The notes under the pieces: model-generated
Told to the model about the DNA's origin: nothing
The model's database searches: none
What the model saw: the letters and a program-made list of their open reading frames with translations, nothing else
In this document: piece after piece, positions 1-10,500 of the stretch
How positions within the stretch are numbered: position 1 is the stretch's first letter
Layout: each line of letters starts with the position of its first letter
Program-made: the position numbers and the translations under genes
Assembly: GCA_023151275.1 (NCBI GenBank)
Contig: JAKLJI010000028.1
Span: forward strand, 1-38,518
DNA from: Bacteroidia bacterium
Lineage (GTDB): Bacteria; Bacteroidota; Bacteroidia; UKL13-3
Reading direction: 5' to 3'
DNA: 38,518 bases

Positions 1-735
1 AATCAACCCCTATTTATTCTATAAACCTGTGACCCCTTCAGGGTCGTGGAATTGCATTCAATCAATTATCAAACTGGTCTATAAACCTGCGACCCATTCT
101 GGGTCGTGGGCATATACCCAATCAATAATTGTCCTATAAACCTGTGACCCCTTCTGGGTCGAAGAGATTAAATCAACCCCTATTTATTCTATAAACGTGT
201 GACCCATTCTGGGTCGTGGAATTGCATTCAATCAATTATCAAACTGGCCTATAAACCTGTGACCCATTCTGGGTCGAAGAGAATAAATCAACCCCTATTT
301 ATTCTATAAAACTGTGACCCCTTCAGGGTCGTGGAATTGCATTCAATCAATTATCAAACTGGTCTATAAACCTGCGACCCATTCTGGGTCGTGGGCATAT
401 ACCCAATCAATAATTGTCCTATAAACCTGTGACCCCTTCTGGGTCGAAGAGATTAAATCAACCCCTATTTATTCTATAAACGTGTGACCCATTCTGGGTC
501 GTGGAATTGCATTCAATCAATTATCAAACTGGCCTATAAACCTGTGACCCATTCTGGGTCGAAGAGATTAAATCAACCCCTATTTATTCTATAAACCTGT
601 GACCCCTTCAGGGTCGTGGAATTGCATTCAATCAATTATCAAACTGGCCTATAAACCTGTGACCCATTCTGGGTCGAGGAGATTAAATCAACCACTATTT
701 ATCCTGTAAAGCTGAGATCCGCTTCAGATCATTTA
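1..735. repeat. Palindromic tandem array with 285-bp higher-order period
   Basis: Twelve clear copies of a 15-bp inverted repeat (GACCC, 5-nt centre, GGGTC) start at 31, 91, 146, 201, 261, 316, 376, 431, 486, 546, 601 and 661. A decayed thirteenth lies at 716-730. Spacing alternates 55 and 60 bp. Each palindrome is preceded by a CTATAAACCTGTG-like leader. Loop and linker types recur every five units, giving an exact 285-bp period: the AATCAACCCC linker is at 1, 286 and 571, and again at 171 and 456. Stop codons occur throughout, so the array is not coding. It starts inside a unit at base 1 and probably continues to the left. Function is unknown; it could be a structured RNA, a protein-binding array or simple repeat expansion. 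Confidence 0.9.
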
Positions 736-842
736 ATTTCAAACACCACAAGTTTTGAAATAAAACTGTATCCATTCAAGACTTATGAAAACAGGATGCC
801 CGAGCTAATTCATAAAAGTAACTGCTCACTGTGCTTTACTCA

Positions 843-3818
843 TCAAAACAAACGAGTCTGCTCCAAGGCGTGGAAGCGGCCAATTAACTCCCGGATAAAC
901 TCGTAATGCTTTACATACGGATTGGGAATCAAGAGCAGTTGAATGCCTTTTGCGTTCAAGTACTCCGATTTGATCCGATCTGAGTTCATACGCTTTTTGT
1001 CTTTGTAATGTTCAATGCCATTCAACTCAAACACCACTTTGGGCTGCTTGCCTTCATACAATACCCCATCAAATTCTTTTTTATTCAAGGAAGGATTATT
1101 CAGCTCTTCCGGGAATAAGGAAACCAGCTTCACATTGCGTTCAAAGCGAACCTGTTTGATGGTGCAATAATGTTGCATGGTCTTGTAAAACTCATTCTCA
1201 AAGTAGGAGTCGTTTGAAAAGCCAATGGTGAATTTTGTCGCCGCACTTTGAGCTACTTTTACCTCTCCGTTCTTAGCCACGTATTCAATCAACGCATACA
1301 AATCATCGTCCCTGTTCGAGAGCGTTGCAATGGCTTTGGTATCGCAAACCACAATCAAATTTTCCTTGGCGCGGGTTACTCCAACATTAATCAATTCACT
1401 GTTGTTTTTAATCCAGTTGTACGTGCGTTTGCTGCTATTGGTAGCCAAAGCAGTAGAAATTACAATCGTTTTATTTTCCTGACCCTGAACCTTGTGAATG
1501 GTGCCGCATTGAACCGAATCATCAACCCGACCAAATGCTTTGGCTTCTTTCAGATAATGGTTGAGCACTTCTTCCTGATTCCGAAATGGCGTCAGAATAA
1601 ACACATCGGTTAACTTGCTTTCCTGAATATACCGCACAATCTCTATGGCTTCCTCGAGTTGTGAATTCTTGGCTTTCTGGTTGTGATTAGAAACCTTAAG
1701 CAATTTCAAATTTCCCAGTTTCTGAATGGCTTCAATATTCAGCTTATTCTCGTAAAAGCGTTGGTTGCTGTAATTGATTATTTTTCGTCCACAGCGGTAA
1801 TGGTAACTCAATAAAATATTTCGTGAGATATTATCAATCCGCTTAAAAACAGAAAGAATCGAATTCTCCCGGTAATTGTACTCCTCCTGTATATCCAGCT
1901 TTTTCATGAGCTCTTCATTCCGAAACTCATCCAACAAAATAATCGGCTTGAGCTGGTTGGTATCTCCAATCAAAACCATGTTCCTGCACTTGGAAATGGG
2001 AACCAAACTGGTTGGAATATCACATTGTCCCGCTTCATCTATTACCAACAAATCAAACTTGTAAGAATGCCCCAGGCGATGCGCGGAAATATTCGTAGTT
2101 AAAATCACAGGAAAAACCTTAAGCAACAATTCTAAATTGGCATCCACACCCAACCAGGAATTGAATGCTTTGATTTGCTCGTCTTCAAACTCAATTTTCA
2201 GGATATCCATCAAGGGCTGAAACTCTTTACCACGAAGGCGCTTAATGCATTTCAGGGATTCAAAATAAAAGAACTGCAACAACGAATGATTGCCCTCAAT
2301 CACTTCAAATATGCCTTTAAGACTTTCCTCCGAAACAGGTGGAAGCGCTTGCAATTCTTCCAACAATTTGCTGCGTTCTTTTTCCAGCAAATGATAGCTT
2401 CCTTTTGCAATCAATCCTTCTACAAATTCAAGATTCTGCTCCAGTTCCAAACGCGACTCAATGCTCTCCAAACGTTCATCCAGCAAGCGATTCCTAGCTT
2501 TCGATTTCTCTTTCAATTGCGAAAGCAAGTTCTCTCGTGGAATATCTTTCGACTCAAATGCAGCATACTTACGGATGGTTTCTAATGCCTCCTGAGTATA
2601 AGCCTTATTGCCTAACCGAAGGATTGGAAACAGAATGGGCTTGTTCTTGTAAGTACCTAACTTCAACTTGGCTAAAATTCCATCTATCGGCACATTGTTA
2701 TTCGAGCTAATCAACAAGGTTTTATTGCTCGTAAAACAGTTCACCACTATGTTCAAAATGGTTTGTGTTTTTCCGGTTCCTGGCGGCCCTTGAACATAAG
2801 TAACAGGATACTTCAAGGCATTGTAAATGGTACGAAGCTGATCGCGGTTTACCTGATCATCGTACAATACAATATTGGGTTTGGTACGGTTGCGGGTATC
2901 CAGCGACGACATGTTCTGAAACAAAGCCTTCAAGGGTATCTGCAAGGTTCCGGCATTCAATTCCTGTTCAATCTGGTTGTAAATGCGTGAAAGATCAAAT
3001 TGCCTGTAGCCCAGCACCACAAGTTCCGGACGCGTATTGGCAAGCTCTCCCCTGCGAAACTGTGCCTGCAAATGTTGTATCACATCTACCTTGTTTGCGA
3101 GGTACCAGTTCTCAAAATCAACCTGAGTCATTTCACTGTAATACGACAAGGCATGCTTGACCCCTTGGATATAAAAACTTGGATTGAAGCGAACCTTATT
3201 GCCCACAACCAGGGTTCTGCTCACCGGGTCGAAACTCATCTTCCGGTAAGCAACCACAAACTTCCCTCTGGATTCCAGGTCAATGGAAAACTCACAAAGT
3301 GCAAGCTCATAATCCTGGTAGCGCGGATAATCATTTTGGTAAATTTCGGCAATGAGTTTCTTCTGCTGCGCACTATCCAATACATAGGGGTTTGTAGCTT
3401 GTAAGGTATGCAAATCAATTCCCGGGATTAGGTACTGTTGATATAGAAAAGGGTCGCAATTTGCCCTGTAGCATTCGAGGTAATAAGTAAGAATGCGGTT
3501 GTGATTTACATGCAAACCATAAGGCTCCAGCGATGGGTCGCTCTCAAGCTTCTTTAACAAATAAGGACCCGGCTCATAATGCGAAAACCGTAAGACTTCA
3601 GCCGATTGAATGCGCGAAAAGTAAATCTTCTTATTCAGCAAAGGCTCTTCCTTGGTAACATTAAACATATCAACCTTCAACCTATCGTTGGGAAGAATAT
3701 CGAGGATACGAATCCAAAAGGGCGTGATAATATTCTCCTGGTTCTTGTAAGTTATAGCCAGGTACCTGCCCTCGCGAACAGCCTTTCCAACCAATGCCCC
3801 AATGGAGTAACTAGCCAT
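843..3818 (-). CDS. Superfamily 1 (Upf1/Dna2-like) helicase with C-terminal DUF2726-like nuclease domain
   Basis: A predicted ATP-dependent DNA or RNA helicase of 991 residues. Seen in the sequence: Q-motif region near 322-328, Walker A GPPGTGKT at 344-351, Walker B VIDEAGQ at 592-598, motif III GDTNQLKP at 618-625, a YHYRCG motif near 672, motif V HKVQGQE near 775-781 and motif VI VGVTRAKEN at 812-820. Residues 425-495 are charged and probably coiled coil. The C-terminus (about 868-990) resembles DUF2726, a PD-(D/E)XK-like fold, with D917, E931 and N933 at candidate active positions and a basic R/K-rich segment following. The N-terminal 300 residues were not recognised. It stands alone, facing the palindromic array, with no close co-directional neighbour. 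A role in DNA repair or defence is inference; the helicase call itself is secure. Confidence 0.9.
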   Translation of the reverse strand: MASYSIGALVGKAVREGRYLAITYKNQENIITPFWIRILDILPNDRLKVDMFNVTKEEPLLNKKIYFSRIQSAEVLRFSHYEPGPYLLKKLESDPSLEPYGLHVNHNRILTYYLECYRANCDPFLYQQYLIPGIDLHTLQATNPYVLDSAQQKKLIAEIYQNDYPRYQDYELALCEFSIDLESRGKFVVAYRKMSFDPVSRTLVVGNKVRFNPSFYIQGVKHALSYYSEMTQVDFENWYLANKVDVIQHLQAQFRRGELANTRPELVVLGYRQFDLSRIYNQIEQELNAGTLQIPLKALFQNMSSLDTRNRTKPNIVLYDDQVNRDQLRTIYNALKYPVTYVQGPPGTGKTQTILNIVVNCFTSNKTLLISSNNNVPIDGILAKLKLGTYKNKPILFPILRLGNKAYTQEALETIRKYAAFESKDIPRENLLSQLKEKSKARNRLLDERLESIESRLELEQNLEFVEGLIAKGSYHLLEKERSKLLEELQALPPVSEESLKGIFEVIEGNHSLLQFFYFESLKCIKRLRGKEFQPLMDILKIEFEDEQIKAFNSWLGVDANLELLLKVFPVILTTNISAHRLGHSYKFDLLVIDEAGQCDIPTSLVPISKCRNMVLIGDTNQLKPIILLDEFRNEELMKKLDIQEEYNYRENSILSVFKRIDNISRNILLSYHYRCGRKIINYSNQRFYENKLNIEAIQKLGNLKLLKVSNHNQKAKNSQLEEAIEIVRYIQESKLTDVFILTPFRNQEEVLNHYLKEAKAFGRVDDSVQCGTIHKVQGQENKTIVISTALATNSSKRTYNWIKNNSELINVGVTRAKENLIVVCDTKAIATLSNRDDDLYALIEYVAKNGEVKVAQSAATKFTIGFSNDSYFENEFYKTMQHYCTIKQVRFERNVKLVSLFPEELNNPSLNKKEFDGVLYEGKQPKVVFELNGIEHYKDKKRMNSDRIKSEYLNAKGIQLLLIPNPYVKHYEFIRELIGRFHALEQTRLF

Positions 3819-4118
3819 GCATTAAACCGACAAAGCGGGGTAGCATGAACAAGAAAAAGAAGTGATGGATGAATGCTAATAACAAACAACCGGCAAAAGA
3901 GGAATACTGAAAATCAGAAACCGAAAACTTCCGGAAGCGGCAATAACAAAAACAACTCATAATACTAGTTATTTCAATGGCTACCCGAAACTAAACAGAG
4001 TTGGAACCAAAAACAAGCGTCGCCGCTACAAAAGCGCTTGATTTAAAATAGAAACAAAAATCACATGTAGGATTTTTGGGCGTTGCCCGGCTATGAAAAT
4101 AGCATAAAGCACAAGCCT

Positions 4119-4220
4119 AATTTCCAGCCGGGCCGGGCTATCCACTGCTATCTTTTTTGCAGGCCCAAGCACCTTCCCGACCTGCAAAAAAGGATATCCG
4201 TTGCTATCCCTAACGCGGGT
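4119..4220. repeat. Stem-loop intergenic repeat of a Bacteroidota type
   Basis: A perfect 11-bp inverted repeat, TTTTTTGCAGG (4153-4163) and CCTGCAAAAAA (4181-4191), encloses a C-rich 17-nt loop. It is flanked by GGGCTATCC on the left and GCTATCCCTAACGCGGG on the right. From memory, elements of this general form (GGGCTATCC, T-run hairpin, A-run, CTATCCCTAACGC) are dispersed in intergenic regions of many Bacteroidota genomes; I cannot verify this here. It is not followed by a T-tract in a position that would terminate either neighbouring gene. Confidence 0.55.
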
Positions 4221-4520
4221 TTACGTAAGGAAGACAAAGTGCATTGCTAAAGCCCAATTAGGAGAAAGCCTGCGTCGATTAATTGTATGATTCAGGAGTC
4301 GGATTGAACAGTCTTTTTCTTCTTGGAACCTTGCAGGCGTATATCTCAAGGCTGAAACTCCTTACAAATACTGGCCTTTCAGAATTTGGCACAAATTTCT
4401 TCAGACCTCTCAGTGTTTTGGCTCAATTCTTGAAATTGAGAGCGCATGTCCACTTGCGCTATAATTGACACCAGTTACCTGATTTTATGCAGGTTCAACG
4501 GCCTTATGGGCAGAATAATT

Positions 4521-4528
4521 TACATTTG
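4521..4528 (+). promoter_or_regulatory. Bacteroidota -7 promoter box
   Basis: TACATTTG matches the TAnnTTTG -7 consensus of Bacteroidota sigma-ABfr promoters exactly and lies 30 bp before the start codon of the giant T9SS cargo gene. A clear -33 TTG-type box at the usual distance is not evident, so this is a candidate only. Confidence 0.45.
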
Positions 4529-4558
4529 CAGGACATTTAACCCGCCTAGTTTAAGTGT

Positions 4559-7500
4559 ATGAAGCATTTCTACCCTTTTCTACTTTCTTTATTTTCTCCT
4601 TTTCTAAAAAAAGGCAAGCTGCATTTTGCTTTGCTTTTGCTTTTCCTTTCGACATCGCATAGTCTGTTTTCACAAGGGTTTAAAATCCATAGCTTCCTTG
4701 GAAACCGCTGCAACAACCAAAGCTTCCAACTTGTATTTACCTACGATACCCTAAACGCTCCAACTGCCCCAATTATCGCTGAGCTTTCGGATGCAGCAGG
4801 AATCTTTAACCCAATCCCACCTAGTATTGGTTCAATAAGCTCTTTAAGCGGAGGCTCCGATACCATCACCTGTTCTTTCTCAGGCATTCCTGCCGGTTCC
4901 AATTACCGCATCCGAATCAAAAGTAACAATAGCCCCCCATGGATGGACACCTCGAGTTCCTTCAGCATTTCCATTCCAACGGTGAGTTTTACGTTTACCA
5001 ACAACAATGCTTGTGCAGGTGCTGTAGTTCTTTTCTCGAATACATCAACTGGAGTAGGTAGTCTGAGCTGCAATTGGGATTTCGGAACCAATCCAGGTTC
5101 GCCGGGAACATCAACCCTTTGCTTCCCTGGTGTAAGCTTTTCACCACCACCCGGAGGAGGTTCGGTAAATTACACGGTTGCACTTACCGTCACCGATGGA
5201 CAAGGTTGCAAAGCAAGTACCACAAACATTGTGACTGTAAAGCAGAATCCAAATCCTTTATTCGATACCGCAAACGTTACATCAACAGCAACATTTGATC
5301 ATTCACAAAACCTATTTATTGGTGACTGCTCTGTTACGATGCAGTCTCCAAACTTTAACTTCGTAATTGGAAACACATCGACTACGTCCTCAAGTATTAC
5401 GAGTTATTCCATAAACTGGGGAGATGGAACAGCCAATACAATCCTACCCAATTTTGTTACCACAAGCCATCTTTACACCCAACTTGGCCTTTTTAACATC
5501 AATCTAACGGCTACAGCAGTCAATGGCTGTCAGTTCACAAAAACCTATCAATTTTTTAATGGAAACTCTCCTTCAGGCAATTTAACAACTATTCCAAATA
5601 TTAATGATTGTGTACCTTATACGATTACATGGCAAGTCGACACAAGTACAACAAATTCAAATCCACCAGGAACAACTTATACTTTCGAGGTAAATGACGG
5701 TTCTCCCATCCAAAACTTTACCCAATCTACCTTGCCAACTAGCATTTCTCACACATTCACCGTTTCATCCTGTAGTATTCCACCCTCAAATTCTTTTACA
5801 ATTAAGTTTACTCCAAAAAATCCATGCCAACCGTATCCGACTACTTTTACAGCGAGGCCTTCCCAAAAACCGGTTGCATCATTTACAATAAATCCATCAA
5901 ACACTATTTGTACAAATACAAATGTATCTATCAATAATACCTCAATTGGAAATTACTTTATAGGCTCAACCTGCTTTTCAAATTTTGAAAAATACTGGTT
6001 CATCACTCCAGCAACAGGTTGGACTTTACTTTCAGGACAACTCGCTCCTTCACCCACAGCTATTAATGGTTCCAATAATCTCAGTTTGAGTTTCCAACAA
6101 CCTGGTAATTATCAAATAAAACTTAGAATTGTCAGATCTAATTCAGGAGGAAATCTAAGCAGATGCTTTGCAGATTCTGCAATACAAACCATCTGCGTTC
6201 AACCCATACCCATTCCCTCTTTTACCTTAAACGTTTCTCCTTCTTCCAATTGTAAGCCTACCCTGGTTTCGGCTGCCAATACTTCCAATACCTTGAGCAG
6301 TTGCGCAACTCCGGTGTATACCTGGACAATTCGCGATAGCAGCACAACAGGCTCTACTCCTGTGCTTCCGGGTACTCGTTTTATTTTTGCCAACGGTACC
6401 GATTCAAACAGCCTCAACCCCAGCTTCCAATTTCTTCAAAAGGGTCGATACATCATTCGCTTGCGCATCAGCAATACCTGTCCGGGAAATTTCTTCAAAG
6501 ACACACTCATCATCATCCGCGATATTCCCGTGGTTGGACTTCGACCGGATATCATTTATTGCGGTCCGCAAAGCCTTTCCTTCTCTTCCTCAAACCCAGC
6601 TCATGTTGCTACGTATGATTCCAGCTTTAGTCCTATCAATTCATACGCGTGGAGCATTAGTCCTGCAAGTGGATACAGCTTTGTAAGCGGAAATGCATCC
6701 AGTCCTTTTCCAACCATTCAGTTTACAAACACTACCAATCTTCCTATCACGTATCGCTTAATCCTAACTGCCACCAATGCCTGCGGAGTTTCAAACCCCG
6801 ATACGCAAAACATTACCATCAACCCAAAACCTATTGTAACTGCAAACTCCCTCAACCCTGCATTCTGTTCGGGAGGTACGGCTCAAATCACCCTAAGCCA
6901 TAACCTGGCCGGTGGCGTTTTATATGGCTGGCGAGCTTACCCAAGCTCTCCTAATATTTCGGGATTCAGCAACAGCAGCAGTCCGGTTAGTGGACCTATC
7001 AACCAAACCCTTTTCAATTCAGGCTCAACTACCGAAACAGTGACTTACAAGATTGCAGCCTCACAATCGAGCACCAATTGCTTTGGCGATTCAAGCTCGG
7101 TGGTAGTTACGGTTTACCCCATACCCAAGGTGCAAGCCATTGCACAAGCTATTTGCTCGGGTGCAACATTAAGCCTGCCTTTGAATTCAACTGTTTCAGG
7201 AGCCTTATTCACCTGGACAGCCAATTCAAAAGCCTCATTGGTGTCAGGCTTTAGCAACAATCCAACTCCGGCTCCTGGACCCATTCTGCACACGCTTATC
7301 AACTCGTCCAATTCGACTGTCGATACCGTTCGATACACCATTCGTGCGAGTGCCAATGGATGCAATTCTCCGGATACCTTAATCCAAATTCGGGTTTCAC
7401 CCACACCGGTAGTCAGCGCTTCCAATCAAACCCTTTGCAGCGGAACCCAATTGGGTCTTAATGCAAGTTCCTCTGTTGCGGGAAGTAGTTTTGCTTATAC

Positions 7501-10500
7501 AGCACAACTCATTTCTGGCACAGCCACCGGGTTTGGCGGAGGAACAAGTATCCCCATCAATCAAACCCTTACGAATACAGGCACTACACCGGCACTCATT
7601 CGCTATAGCTTAAGCACCACGAGTCCGGCACCTGCGTTCTGCCCCAGTGCACCAGTTTTGATTGATGTTACGGTTCAACCCAAACCCGCTTTATCTGTAA
7701 GTAGTACAAGCACCATTTGCAGTGGCTCATCTACCTCCATAAACTTGAGCAGCAATGTAACAAACACGCTTTACCGGTATAACGCAACCTTAGTTTCAGG
7801 CAGCTCAACCTTTGGCTTTTATTCCAAAACCACCGACACCCTTGGCCCCATTTCACAAACCCTTTTTAACAATGGAAGTACAAATGCTGTTGTGCGTTAT
7901 TTTATCACGCCACGCATTGGGAATTGTTCAGGCGATAGTGTTCAACATGAGGTAACGATTATTCCAGGACCCATACCCGGAACCATTGGCAGTATGGGAC
8001 CTTTTTGCAGTGGCAACAATGCATTCAACTTACAACTTTCAGGCAGCAGTGGAACCATTGTGCGCTGGGAAAAAAGTGTTGCTCCATTTACAAGTTTCGA
8101 CCCAATTGCAAACACCAATGCCATATTGCCTCAAAGCGGTCTAACTCAAACCACCAAATACCGTGTGGTAATCAATACCGGAGCAGGTGGGGCATGTGGT
8201 TCAGTTACCACACCGGAGGTAACCGTTCAAATTGATTCAATCTCCTTGGGAGGAACCTTGAGTGCTTGGGATACCGTATGCACCGGAACCAATAGCGGCA
8301 ATCTTACGCTATCCGGCAGCAGGGGCCAAATTCAAAGTTGGCAAAGTGCAAGCAATCCACTGGGAAGCTGGACAAACATTAGTGGAACAGCCAATCAAAG
8401 CAACTATACCTTTTCAAATCTAAGTAACACTACCTGGTACAAGGTACTCGTTAAAAATGGGGTATGTCCGAGTGCAATTTCAGACAGTGTGCGGATATTG
8501 GTTGACCAACAGCCCTCCAATGCTTTGGCATTTGATACCAGCTTTTGCTTGCTTACAGCCGGCATACCTATAACAGGATTCGTTCGCGCTCAGGCCATAT
8601 CCATTGGCAATGGAAACTGGCAATTTTTATCGGGACCAAGCAGTTCAAGTGTAAGCTCACCCCAATTGCTTAGCACGCCAATTTCCAATTTACTTCAAGG
8701 CGATTATTACTTCACCTGGAGGGTATCGAATGGAAAATGTCCATCAAAAGTTGATACTGCCAAGGTGAGTATTTATCCGCCACTGCAAAGCAGTATTGGC
8801 AGCGAACAAACCATTTGCCAGGGCCAAACAGCAGCCACACTTACGGGTTTGGCAACAAGCGGAGGAACCGGGACCTATACCTATCAATGGGAGCAAAGCA
8901 CCAACAACATTATCTATACGAACATAAACGGCGCTACCTTATCCAATTATAGTCCGGGAGCATTAAGCAGCAGCACCTGGTTCAGAAGAATTACCCGCTC
9001 AGGAACCTGTGTTCATATTTCAAGCAGTGTAAAGATTACAGTGCTACCTTCTATTGGGGGAAATAGCATATCAGCAGATCAAGCCTATTGCATAGGAAAC
9101 ACATCCAACCCAATTACAGGCTCCTCCCCAACAGGAGGCGATGGCACATTTAAGTACCAATGGCAACGCTTTAGCGGAGGTACTTGGGTAAACGCAGGCG
9201 GTGCAGATACGCTGCAAAACTATGCACCCGGAGCCTTGAGTCAAACCACCCAATTTAGAAGATTGGTAACAAGTAATGTTTGCTCAGGCGCACAGCAAAG
9301 CATAAGCAATTCCGTTACGCATACTGTGTATCCGCTACCTGTGGTGCAAGCCGGGGCCGATATTATCAAATGCAATAACCAGCCTAAATTCAAACTGCTT
9401 GGCAATCCTTTGTCGGGAACTTGGTCTGGACCTCAACCCATAGTGGCTGACAGCATTGACCCTACACAATATGCTTTGGGAACCTATTCGCTAATCTATA
9501 CCTACACGAATAGCAATGGCTGCACAAATCGCGACACATTAAACTTTACGGTAATAGCTCCACCGGTAGTGGATGCCGGAAGCAATTTCAGCATTTGCCA
9601 AAACAGTCCTGCGGTGCAACTCAGTGGCTTCAATCCGGCAGGCGGCACATGGTCGGGACCAGGGGTAAGCAGCGGTGGATTATTTAACCCAAGTACGGCC
9701 GGCGCGGGCACCAAGCAACTGATTTATTCCTTTACGGCTGGAAGCGGTTGCAATGGAACTGATACATTGCTTATTATGGTGCAACCCAAACCCGACCCGG
9801 GTTTTATTTTACCTGTGCGTGCTTGTGCCTTGGATACAATCCTGCTTTCAGCTACAAGCAATCCTTCAGCAAATCTGGCCAGTTTAGTTTGGAGCCTAAG
9901 CAATAATGGTGGAATGAGTAATGCCATTTTGGGCAGTACAACAGCTGCAAACACTCAAGCCATATTCCCCGAAAACCAAGGCAATACAGACATTACCTAT
10001 ACTGTTAAACTGATTCAGGTTACCAATCAGGGTTGCTCGGATAGTATCAGTAAAACGATTGTCCATTTAAGAAGGCCATTGGCCCAATTCAATACCGGTG
10101 CGGCTATCAATTGCGGACCTGCCTCCTACTCTATCCTGAACACGACATCGAATGTTGCGAGTACGTATTTGTGGTCGGTGAATCCAACAGGCAACGTGAG
10201 CATTGTTACGCCAACAGCGGCAAATCCACAAGTGAATCTGCCGGTGAACACCAGCAATGCACAAATCAGTTATCAATTGCAACTGATTGCCACACGGAAT
10301 ACCGGCGACCTAGGCTGTAGAGATACCGCAATTGCCAATTTGATTGTGTATCCTAAACCACAAGCAGCGTTTACCTTATCGCCCAATGCAGCAGGATGTT
10401 CACCGCTTCCGGTAACATTTACCAATGCATCAAACCCCAAAAATGGAGAAAGTATCAACGAGATGAGCTTCAGTTGGACCTTTGGTGGATTAGCTGCTGA

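Larger units (their letters stand above)
3819..4558. other. Intergenic region between divergent genes
   Basis: These 740 bases lie between the starts of the helicase (-) and the giant surface protein (+). I see a stem-loop repeat at about 4119-4220 and a promoter-like box just before 4559. The rest (3840-4110 and 4225-4500) has no convincing coding frame or RNA gene. A 61-codon plus-strand frame at 4283-4468 has no recognisable features. Confidence 0.6.

Noticed and set aside
1-735. CRISPR array
   Set aside because: The sequences between the palindromes are not unique; they recur in fixed order every 285 bp, and no cas gene is near.
1248-3848. Plus-strand frames opposite the helicase gene
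   Set aside because: The minus-strand frame carries all helicase motifs in order; the opposite frames are shadows.
4283-4468. Small plus-strand gene of 61 codons upstream of the giant surface protein
   Set aside because: No recognisable features, no start context, and it lies in a region with intergenic repeats; it looks like a chance frame.
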